From: JAGTVG01 sp964389805
Lineage (GTDB): Bacteria > Bacteroidota > Bacteroidia > Cytophagales > Cyclobacteriaceae
Length of the DNA: 11,509 nt
Assembly: GCA_964389805.1 (NCBI GenBank)
Contig: CAYMFU010000077.1
Span: 1 to 11,509 of the forward strand
Direction: 5' to 3'
The position numbers and the translations under genes were made by a program. This document shows, one piece after another, positions 1 through 5,865 of the stretch. The stretch's first letter is position 1, and every line of letters starts with the position of its first letter. Under the pieces are notes generated by a model. The model searched no databases. It was not told where the DNA came from and saw only the letters and a list, made by a program, of their open reading frames with translations.

Positions 1-663
1 ACAGGAGAGAATATCATTATCCCGTACAATCTTTTCGATGGTTGTCCTGGCTCTGTTTACCCTCAGGCTACTTCCCTCCAGGTGATCCAGGATGTCTATG
101 ACCAGGCTGTAATCCCCGATAAGCTGGTTGTTGTCGAATCGATCCTTTGAATACAACTGAACGCCCGCAGATATGAAACCGAGTAATACGGTCTCCCGCG
201 AGGCTGTTCCCTCCAGTTCAATGCTCCTGTGAAGTATTGAATAGGCTTTCTCAAGCTGTTCAATATCCGATCCTTCATAGGTGAGCAGATCTATTCCCTT
301 TCGGCCCAGAATATTCCCTTCACCTCCGAAAAATTCCATCCGGCGGTCGTAAATAAGCATCAGGGTATCAATCAGGCCCTCCCTGGTCTGTTCATCGCTT
401 GCCGATTCAATAAATGAACGGTACATAACTGCTCCATCCACATACATCATTTCGCTGGAATCCGGACAATTGTTAAATACCTTAATCCAGGTTGGATAGG
501 CGTCGCTATAGAGCTTGAGTTTGAAAAATGTTCTGTAGGATGAAACCAATGGTCCACAGTTAGTATTTTCGTCGTTGGTACTATATACCGGTACCTTACT
601 CCTCTGGGAATAGGCCGGAAGCATTAATAGAAACACCCATGCTATAAGAATGATCTTCTTCAT
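1..663 (-). CDS. Secreted TPR-like protein, 3' end beyond window
   Basis: An open frame of 221 codons starts with ATG at 663 and runs off the left edge without a stop, so the C-terminus is missing. The N-terminus MKKIILIAWVFLLMLPAYS is a clear Sec signal peptide, with likely cleavage after AYS and before Gln20, so the protein should be exported to the periplasm or outer membrane. The mature part is mostly helical: a Cys-containing segment (NCGPLVSSY, NNCPDSSEM) followed by amphipathic helices (residues about 80-200), resembling the TPR-containing secreted proteins common in Bacteroidota. Its molecular role is not known; such proteins are usually scaffolds. There is no Shine-Dalgarno, as is usual in this phylum. 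It is transcribed divergently from cmoA across a 119-nt gap. Confidence is high that it is a gene and moderate for the TPR label. Confidence 0.75.
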   Translation of the reverse strand, partial: MKKIILIAWVFLLMLPAYSQRSKVPVYSTNDENTNCGPLVSSYRTFFKLKLYSDAYPTWIKVFNNCPDSSEMMYVDGAVMYRSFIESASDEQTREGLIDTLMLIYDRRMEFFGGEGNILGRKGIDLLTYEGSDIEQLEKAYSILHRSIELEGTASRETVLLGFISAGVQLYSKDRFDNNQLIGDYSLVIDILDHLEGSSLRVNRARTTIEKIVRDNDILSC

Positions 664-701
664 ACTCAATTGAAACAGAACAGAGTTACAAAAGTTCAAT
701 G

Positions 702-709
702 CAAAAGTA
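702..709 (-). promoter_or_regulatory. Candidate -7 promoter element for the TPR-like gene
   Basis: On the minus strand TACTTTTG matches the Bacteroidota -7 consensus TAnnTTTG exactly and lies about 40 nt before the ATG at 663. No good TTTG -33 element is seen 19-21 nt further upstream, so support is only partial. On the plus strand the weaker TACTTTTA at 746-753 could serve cmoA. Confidence 0.35.
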
Positions 710-782
710 AACAGAGTATTTTTAAAATCATTCATATACTTTCCATACTTTTAGGCTTTATTAGCCATATAAGCTTCACAAG

Positions 783-1508
783 ATGAAAAAGGATGCAATT
801 TTTGACGATGCTGAAAGATCAGCCCTTGATTTTAAGTTCAACAAGGAAGTAGTTACTGTTTTCGATGACATGGTCGTACGTTCGGTTCCCTTTTATGAGG
901 AGATTCACCGGATGATAGGAGAGTTAACCCAGGATTTTGCAGTAAAGAATACCAATGTATATGACCTGGGCTGCTCAACGGGATTTACCTTATTGAACCT
1001 GGACAAGTATTTGCCCAAAGAAGTCCAGTTCGTGGGAGTGGATAATTCCGAGGAAATGTTAAAGTCCTGTGAGGCCAATCTGAAAGCCGCCGGAGTTGAG
1101 CGCAAGGTTAACTTTCAGAACCAGGACCTGAATCAGGATATTCAACTTACCAATCCTTCGGTGGTTATTTTCTGCTTAACGCTGCAGTTTCTAAGACCAC
1201 TGAACCGGGAAAAAATTATCCGGAAAATCTATTCCAGTTTACCTGAGAACGGGGCTGTTATCCTTATAGAAAAAATATTAACAGAACACTCTATCTGTAA
1301 CAGGCTCTTTATTGAACACTATTATTCATTTAAAAAGCGAAACGGTTATAACGAAATTGAGATAGCAAAGAAGAGAGAGTCCCTGGAGAATGTTCTTGTG
1401 CCTTACAAATTATCGGAGAATGAAGAGCTCTTAATATCATCCGGTTTCAGATTTACAGAGGTCTTTTTCAAATGGTATAACTTTGCAGGCCTAATCGCAA
1501 TAAAATAA
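783..1508 (+). CDS. cmoA: Carboxy-S-adenosyl-L-methionine synthase CmoA
   Basis: CmoA converts SAM and prephenate to carboxy-SAM, the donor that CmoB uses to make 5-oxyacetyluridine (cmo5U) at tRNA position 34; it is cytosolic. The 241-aa product is the usual length and aligns from memory with E. coli CmoA throughout: FNKEVVTVFDDMVVRSVPFY (19-38), the class I methyltransferase motif VYDLGCSTG (59-67), the acidic motif GVDNS (85-89), LTLQFL (132-137), and the diagnostic KKRNGYNEIEIAKKRESLEN (184-203). Arg198 in that block corresponds to E. coli Arg199, which contacts the carboxylate of carboxy-SAM, so this is CmoA rather than a generic methyltransferase. The ATG start fits the family N-terminus. 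No cmoB lies in the window; the next gene, 5 nt downstream, is a membrane methyltransferase instead. The assignment is firm. Confidence 0.93.
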   Translation: MKKDAIFDDAERSALDFKFNKEVVTVFDDMVVRSVPFYEEIHRMIGELTQDFAVKNTNVYDLGCSTGFTLLNLDKYLPKEVQFVGVDNSEEMLKSCEANLKAAGVERKVNFQNQDLNQDIQLTNPSVVIFCLTLQFLRPLNREKIIRKIYSSLPENGAVILIEKILTEHSICNRLFIEHYYSFKKRNGYNEIEIAKKRESLENVLVPYKLSENEELLISSGFRFTEVFFKWYNFAGLIAIK

Positions 1509-1513
1509 ACTTC

Positions 1514-2248
1514 ATGGTTCGTATTGGTAATTTTTTCTTCCGGACAAGGAATTACTTATTCCCTGTTTTTTATGTATTTCTTTTTCTTCCTTTCCGGCGA
1601 CTCAGTCCCGATTATATGACTGTTTTTTATGTGGGCCTTGCCATTGCCCTGATTGGTCAGCTGGTACGCATGCTGACCATTGGGATGGCCTATATTGTCC
1701 GCGGTGGACGGAACCGCCGGATTTATGCAGCTGGTCTGGTTACGGATGGCTTATTTTCCCATTGCAGGAATCCCATGTACGTAGGGAATATTTTGCTGGT
1801 AGTGGGTATGAGTATCCTGTCAAATTCCCTGTTCGCAGTGCTGGTGATGATTCCCTTATTCCTGTTTATTTACCAGGCCATTACCCTGGCGGAAGAAAAT
1901 TTTTTACGCGATAAATTCGGACCGGGATTTGATGATTACTGCAGTCAGGTGAACCGGTGGTTGCCCAAACTGAAAGGGATTGGGGCCACATTCAGGAACA
2001 ATTCTTTCGATCTTACCAAGGTCATCTTTAAAGAATACAACAGTACTTTCCTGTGGACCTTTGGGGCCACTTTGCTCCTGGCTTATAATACCTACTGGTT
2101 TAATGAAAACTTTTCCATAAACGAAGAGGGAAAATGTTTTCTGATCGCCATCGCCGTTCTGCTCACCTTATATTTTGTGGTACGCTTTCTCAAAAAAAGA
2201 AGAAGCAGGCTCAACCGTCTGGCTAAGGAAAAGGAATCGGCCAAATAG
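1514..2248 (+). CDS. ICMT/PEMT-family integral membrane methyltransferase
   Basis: A 244-aa multi-pass membrane protein of the isoprenylcysteine carboxyl methyltransferase / phospholipid methyltransferase superfamily, SAM-dependent enzymes acting at the membrane. The signature is present: GLVTDGLFSHCRNPMYVGN (74-92), corresponding to the G-x-Y/F-x-x-x-R-H/N-P-x-Y SAM-binding motif, then AEENFL (126-131), a G-x-x-x-x-x-Y segment, and NRWLP (147-151). Hydrophobic segments lie near residues 14-27, 36-56, 92-122, 177-192 and 207-225. The last two come after the canonical domain and form a C-terminal extension ending in a strongly basic tail. The substrate is not identifiable; bacterial homologues methylate varied lipids, quinones or small molecules. 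It starts 5 nt after cmoA and is very likely co-transcribed. It converges with the cytochrome gene only 12 nt away, with no terminator visible between them. Confidence 0.8.
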   Translation: MVRIGNFFFRTRNYLFPVFYVFLFLPFRRLSPDYMTVFYVGLAIALIGQLVRMLTIGMAYIVRGGRNRRIYAAGLVTDGLFSHCRNPMYVGNILLVVGMSILSNSLFAVLVMIPLFLFIYQAITLAEENFLRDKFGPGFDDYCSQVNRWLPKLKGIGATFRNNSFDLTKVIFKEYNSTFLWTFGATLLLAYNTYWFNENFSINEEGKCFLIAIAVLLTLYFVVRFLKKRRSRLNRLAKEKESAK

Positions 2249-2260
2249 GCAGCAAGCATA

Positions 2261-2581
2261 TTACCACTCCTGCCCGTGGCATTCATAACAGGAAACCTGA
2301 GAGGTCCCTCCTGTCAGATCATTTCCATGACAGGTAGTACAATTCTGTGTCGGGTCGGATAATCCGCTTTTATGCATAACACCATCCTTACTGACTGTAT
2401 GATCTGCCGGGGGATTGTAGTTTGGATAATCCTCCTCCGATTCACAGCATACAAGAATAGAAAGCAGTAATATTGCCAGGAAGGCTATGCTTCCTTTCAC
2501 CAGTATACGCTGTCCTGTTCTTCTCAAATCTATCTTCATGTGACTGTACATTAAGTTCAATTCCTGCCTTATAAACTCCAT
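2261..2581 (-). CDS. Small two-CXXCH lipoprotein, putative dihaem cytochrome c
   Basis: A 106-aa protein with two haem c attachment motifs, CTTCHG (81-86) and CYECHG (98-103), so two covalent haems are expected on an exported domain of about 60 residues. The N-terminus has a basic region, a hydrophobic stretch (IAFLAILLLSILV, 32-44) and then Cys-Cys followed by acidic residues (CCESEED). This resembles a Bacteroidota lipoprotein signal, with Cys46 the likely lipidated residue, although Cys at -1 is not a classic lipobox. The start is uncertain: ATG at 2581, 2551 (Met11) or 2539 (Met15). The last gives the most normal signal length (MKIDLRRTGQRILVKGS before the hydrophobic core). The probable role is electron transfer at the periplasmic face of a membrane, but no partner oxidoreductase is nearby. 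It lies downstream of the ligase/acyltransferase pair in the same direction and may have its own promoter. Confidence 0.7.
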   Translation of the reverse strand: MEFIRQELNLMYSHMKIDLRRTGQRILVKGSIAFLAILLLSILVCCESEEDYPNYNPPADHTVSKDGVMHKSGLSDPTQNCTTCHGNDLTGGTSQVSCYECHGQEW

Positions 2582-2675
2582 TAAGCAGGCAAATGTTGCA
2601 TTTAAAAAAACGCAGGGTGAAATAATCTTCAGGCGTTATCAGGGCAAAAGCAATGATTGTTCAAGCACAAAAACA

Positions 2676-2709
2676 CAAAATTACGAAGCGACAGCTCAAA
2701 AGGAGCAAA
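2676..2709 (-). promoter_or_regulatory. Candidate Bacteroidota promoter for the cytochrome lipoprotein
   Basis: On the minus strand TAATTTTG (2676-2683) matches TAnnTTTG exactly. A TTTG (2706-2709) lies 22 nt upstream, slightly longer than the usual 19-21 nt spacer. It would give a leader of about 90-130 nt depending on which ATG of the cytochrome gene is used. The 229-nt gap 2582-2810 shows no gene of its own. Confidence 0.4.
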
Positions 2710-2792
2710 TCAGAAACACCTGGAGGGTACAGAACAAGGATACTCAAAAAGAGAATATGGGTGGTAAGGGTTGTAATGGTAATGGCAGATCC

Positions 2793-2819
2793 GGCAAAGC
2801 TTCAAGAAGCTTACTTGCC
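2793..2819 (-). terminator. Hairpin spanning the acyltransferase stop codon
   Basis: An inverted repeat surrounds the stop codon (TAA, 2811-2813): GGCA...AGCTTC on one arm pairs with GAAGCT...TGCC on the other, with a perfect AAGCTTC/GAAGCTT core, a 2-nt loop and a 3-nt bulge. There is no U-tract after it on the minus strand, so it is not a classic intrinsic terminator. It may instead stabilise the 3' end, aid Rho-dependent termination, or separate the ligase/acyltransferase transcript from the cytochrome gene. Confidence 0.4.
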
Positions 2820-3719
2820 TGGATTCCTGGCTCTTTTCCATCGATTGTGGAGCCATAACCATTCAGCGGGGTGCTTGACCAGTATCTCTGCAATCCAATC
2901 AATCTGATTCTGCGTATTAAGCAGCAAGAATTTTTCATGATCATCTTCCTGCAAAAGGGGAATTTCAGGAAGGACCGTAATCTGATGGTGATTGCTTTTA
3001 TCGCGGCATACATAGGCCGGAATGACTGGCACTCCCACCCGTTTTGCAAGCAGGGCAGGTCCGGGTGGTGAGGGTACCGATTTATTAAAAAAATCCACAT
3101 ATATCCCTCTGGGATGTGACTGATCATTTTGAATAAGAACAATCTTCTTTTCTTTCAAGGCTCTTATAATGGCCACGGTTAATGATGCTTCTGATGAATA
3201 TTTTAGCGGTGCAACATTGAATTTTCTCATGATATTGCCAAAAAAATCGTCGGGGAAGTTTTTGGCTTCTTTATAGATAGAAGCCACAGGATAACCCCGA
3301 ATTGCCAGCCAGATAATCATTAAGGCGAAATTTCCAAAATGCCCGCTGTATAATAAAGCCCCCTGGCCCTTCTCCACGATACGATCCAGGTGTTCAAGGC
3401 CTGATGCACTGACTATTTCTGAAATTTTTTCTTCAGAATACTTTCCGTTGGCCATAAAGGCAACTTCAAAATAATTTTTAAGCATATTTCTGAAGGATTC
3501 CCTGAAGATGGCTATCCGTTCTTTTTCAGTTAGCTGCGGAAAAACTATTTCCAGATTATCAAGCGCAATTTTCTTTCTTTTCCATTTGAGTTTCGATCCC
3601 ACAAAAGCTGCAAAAGTGCAAAATGAATAAGAACAAGCCACCGGAAATACTCTCGTTATGAACAGGATGAACCTGACAGCCAGAAATGAAGACTTCCCTG
3701 CAAGATCTTTAATCTTCAT
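2811..3719 (-). CDS. LpxL/HtrB-type lysophospholipid acyltransferase, variant active site
   Basis: A 302-aa member of the LABLAT family (LpxL/HtrB-like lipid A and related acyltransferases), normally peripheral to or anchored in the inner membrane and transferring acyl chains to lipids. Family features: an N-terminal hydrophobic anchor (about 11-40), IALDNLEIVFP (51-61), SGHFGN (125-130), the Q-x-D-x-x-x-x-x-G-I-x-V-D-F-F region (197-211), GPALLAKRVGVPVIPAYV (220-237) and the terminal HPAEWLWLHNRWK (283-295). The HX4(D/E) motif reads H127-FGNF-Ala132 (codon GCC at 3324-3326): the acidic partner of the catalytic His is missing. The ATG at 3719 is preferred; an in-frame TTG at 3731 would add four residues. 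It overlaps the ligase gene by 11 nt, implying translational coupling, so a ligase-activated acyl group may be its substrate (inference). The family is sure; the activity is uncertain. Confidence 0.85.
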   Translation of the reverse strand: MKIKDLAGKSSFLAVRFILFITRVFPVACSYSFCTFAAFVGSKLKWKRKKIALDNLEIVFPQLTEKERIAIFRESFRNMLKNYFEVAFMANGKYSEEKISEIVSASGLEHLDRIVEKGQGALLYSGHFGNFALMIIWLAIRGYPVASIYKEAKNFPDDFFGNIMRKFNVAPLKYSSEASLTVAIIRALKEKKIVLIQNDQSHPRGIYVDFFNKSVPSPPGPALLAKRVGVPVIPAYVCRDKSNHHQITVLPEIPLLQEDDHEKFLLLNTQNQIDWIAEILVKHPAEWLWLHNRWKRARNPGK

Positions 3720-5211
3720 TGTCGCCGGCAATATTTTTTAGTTCCCTGATATCCGTTTTGCCCGTGGAGGTTTTTGGAAGGGATTCCAATAATGTAATTC
3801 TCCTGGGTGTTTTAATGTTACCCAATTGTTTCATGCACAGATCCCTGATATCACCATCACTTAAGGGTGCATTTGGAGCAGGAACTATAAAAGCATGAAG
3901 GATATTCCCCAGCTGCTTTGCTGAATGGACGCCGATTACTGTTGCATCCAGGACAGCCGGATGTGAAAAAATAATATTCTGGATTTCAGCAGGATATACA
4001 TTTAAACCATTGGCCAACACAACCATATCATCCCTGCGGCCCATATGATAATAATAGTTATCCTGGTCGGCTTTTACAAGGTCGTTGGTGTAGAAATATC
4101 CATTTTTGATTCGTTCCCTGCTCTGCTCGGGCTTATCAAGGTATCCCTTCATAACCATGGGCCCTTTTACAATTAATTCACCGATTTCACCTGGGCCCAA
4201 TGGCTTGCCATTTTCATCAATAATTAAGGCCTCAGCTCCTTCAACAAGGGTGCCAATGCTGGCCCTTTTCAGATCTGCATCTTCTCTTTTTGTCAAGGTA
4301 AGCAAAGGAGAAGTTTCGGTGAGGCCATAACCCTGCAGCACTACCACATGAGGAAAAGCATTCTTAAAGGCATTCATCAGGGATACAGGCACGGAAGTAC
4401 CCATCATTGCAATGATATCCAGGCTTGAAGTATCGTAGCGTTCAGCCAGTCCTGATTTAAGCATCAGGCTGAAGACTGGTGGCACAGCGTGAAAGAATGT
4501 TATACGATGTAAGGCTATGTTCTCAAAAAGGGTCAGAGGATTGATGGAATCAATAATTACCAGTTTGCATTGTTCGGACAGCAGCAGGTTCAAGATAATT
4601 GGGCCTGATATGTGCGACATGGGAAGAATAATTCCCAGGACCTCCTTCTCGCGCTTGACAATGCAGTTTTTCATGGCCTCAGGGAAGCAGTCCAGGTTTG
4701 CAAAGGTCAGCTCTACAATTTTTGGTATACCCGTTGTTCCCGAGGTATGCAAAAACAGGGCCGTGTCGTCAGCATTAACATCTGTGGTAATTTCACTGAG
4801 ATCGGCCAGATCAGTTAGCAGGGAAGAAAATTCTGTGCTCGCAATATCAATAATTCTGACCGATTGATTCAGCTTTTCCTGATGAGGGAATTCAGGAAAG
4901 GTGAAACAGACTCTGGTTCTGGTACTGCTCAGTATTTGATTAGTTTCTGCTGCCCCGAGCCTGATATCAATGGGACAAAAAACAGCCCCCAGCTTTGAAG
5001 TGGCAAAGTATATAAAGGCAAATTCCGGACAATTGGGAAGTATCACAGCGATGTTATCCCCTTGTTTAATCCCGTTTTTCATTAGATATTTTGCCAGGGA
5101 GGTTGCACCGGCATTTAAATCACCATAGGAAAAATGCTTTTCGTTAAAAATAATGGCTGTTTCGTTTGCCTTATTAACAGCCAGTTCTGATAATAATTTG
5201 CCAGCATTCAT
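3709..5211 (-). CDS. AMP-forming acyl-CoA/acyl ligase (ANL superfamily)
   Basis: A 500-aa adenylate-forming enzyme of the size of fatty acyl- or aryl-CoA ligases. It activates a carboxylic acid with ATP and passes it to CoA, or possibly to a carrier protein. Motifs in order: P-loop LHTSGTTGIPK (154-164), the A5 motif GYGLTETSP (294-302), YTNDL (374-378) where most relatives have TGD, the hinge GRRDDMV (391-397), NGLNVYPAEIQ (401-411), and PKTSTGK (479-485) with the catalytic Lys485. All residues essential for adenylation appear present; the Gly-to-Asn change in TGD is a mild oddity. The substrate cannot be read from sequence; a medium or long fatty acid is plausible given the downstream acyltransferase. 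It is first in its transcription unit, has a strong Bacteroidota promoter about 70 nt upstream, and its last codons overlap the acyltransferase start. Confidence 0.9.
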   Translation of the reverse strand: MNAGKLLSELAVNKANETAIIFNEKHFSYGDLNAGATSLAKYLMKNGIKQGDNIAVILPNCPEFAFIYFATSKLGAVFCPIDIRLGAAETNQILSSTRTRVCFTFPEFPHQEKLNQSVRIIDIASTEFSSLLTDLADLSEITTDVNADDTALFLHTSGTTGIPKIVELTFANLDCFPEAMKNCIVKREKEVLGIILPMSHISGPIILNLLLSEQCKLVIIDSINPLTLFENIALHRITFFHAVPPVFSLMLKSGLAERYDTSSLDIIAMMGTSVPVSLMNAFKNAFPHVVVLQGYGLTETSPLLTLTKREDADLKRASIGTLVEGAEALIIDENGKPLGPGEIGELIVKGPMVMKGYLDKPEQSRERIKNGYFYTNDLVKADQDNYYYHMGRRDDMVVLANGLNVYPAEIQNIIFSHPAVLDATVIGVHSAKQLGNILHAFIVPAPNAPLSDGDIRDLCMKQLGNIKTPRRITLLESLPKTSTGKTDIRELKNIAGDNED

Positions 5212-5861
5212 AACCTGAAGCTTAGATTACTTAATTCAGTTGAAGTAGGTTTACTTCCTGTATTTTGACCGCTTATATTCAAAGGTAAGCTTGATTTCCA
5301 TACAAGTCAAATTGGGCTGAATTGGAGAATTATTCTCCATAGCCACTACTTATCCTCCTTTTAATCTAACTGGTAAGTGCTTTGACCTGGCCTTGCTCGT
5401 CGGGGGAAGAAACTGGCGGCCAGATTTCCTGGGCCCTGCTTAGATTTAGTGCTTAGCTTGAAAAACGACTGCTCAATTACGCCGGTGTATGCAATCAAGC
5501 GATCGCTGGGGAGGGTAAAAAAAGAAGGAGCCCCCTCTGAAATGGAAAGAAGTCCTGTAGTGTCGGGTAGCGGGATTATCAACCTCTTCTAACCAATTGA
5601 TTATTGAGGCTGGTTATTCTACTATAATGCAATGAAAATCTTTGATTTAGACTCATTTTCATAGTGGCTAAGGAATACTAGATTGTTCCTTATTCGAAGA
5701 TAAACTTTGTTATAGAGCACATCAAATCATTCACGATCAAGGTCCAGGAGATCTATGATATGAGATAAGTATTTCTTAGTTTTATTCAATACAGGTTCCT
5801 GACATTGATAATAAACAACCAGGAGGGATCAGTCGGTGCTTAAAAAAAATCGTAATCATAT
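5212..5861. other. 650-nt intergenic region with a GC-richer block
   Basis: This gap separates the divergent ligase and DUF5009 genes. Its left end holds the ligase promoter (5280-5311). The middle (about 5360-5585) is visibly richer in G+C than the AT-rich flanks, contains a 10-bp palindrome AGCGATCGCT near 5510, and is open in two frames: a minus ORF of 73 codons (5361-5582) and an ATG-poor plus frame ending at 5592. Neither resembles a protein family I know, and the overlap of two open frames suggests a repeat, a remnant or an RNA rather than a coding gene. The right part (5590-5820) is AT-rich, and I see no convincing promoter, although the DUF5009 operon must have one. A mini-ORF occupies the last 30 nt. 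Confidence 0.5.
5280..5311 (-). promoter_or_regulatory. Bacteroidota-type promoter for the acyl ligase/acyltransferase unit
   Basis: On the minus strand TTTG (5308-5311), a 20-nt spacer and TACCTTTG (5280-5287) match the consensus TTTG-N19-21-TAnnTTTG exactly in both boxes. It points to the ligase ATG at 5211 with a leader of roughly 60-65 nt. It is the best promoter match in the window and supports assignment to Bacteroidota. Confidence 0.65.
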
Positions 5862-5865
5862 ATGA
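5821..5865 (+). promoter_or_regulatory. Strong Shine-Dalgarno plus 9-codon mini-ORF upstream of DUF5009 gene
   Basis: AGGAGG (5821-5826) is a perfect anti-16S match, but it lies 35 nt before the DUF5009 ATG, too far to serve it directly. It sits 9 nt before a GTG (5836), which opens GTG CTT AAA AAA AAT CGT AAT CAT ATA TGA. The TGA (5863-5865) overlaps the ATG at 5862 as ATGA. This is the geometry of a leader peptide that couples translation into the next gene. Whether it is translated is unknown, and Bacteroidota rarely rely on Shine-Dalgarno sequences. Confidence 0.35.

Noticed and set aside
2653..2907. 84-codon plus-strand ORF between the cytochrome and acyltransferase genes
   Set aside because: It crosses the candidate cytochrome promoter and runs antisense into the acyltransferase C-terminus; low-complexity Lys/Arg-rich start and no family resemblance.
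5361..5582. 73-codon minus-strand ORF in the intergenic gap
   Set aside because: No recognisable domain, signal or neighbour logic, and the opposite strand is open over nearly the same stretch, so coding is not supported; recorded as a block of unknown nature instead.
5836..5862. Programmed frameshift at the run of eight A residues, joining the mini-ORF to the DUF5009 frame
   Set aside because: The DUF5009 frame has a TAA at 5853-5855 just after the run, so a shifted ribosome would stop before the ATG.
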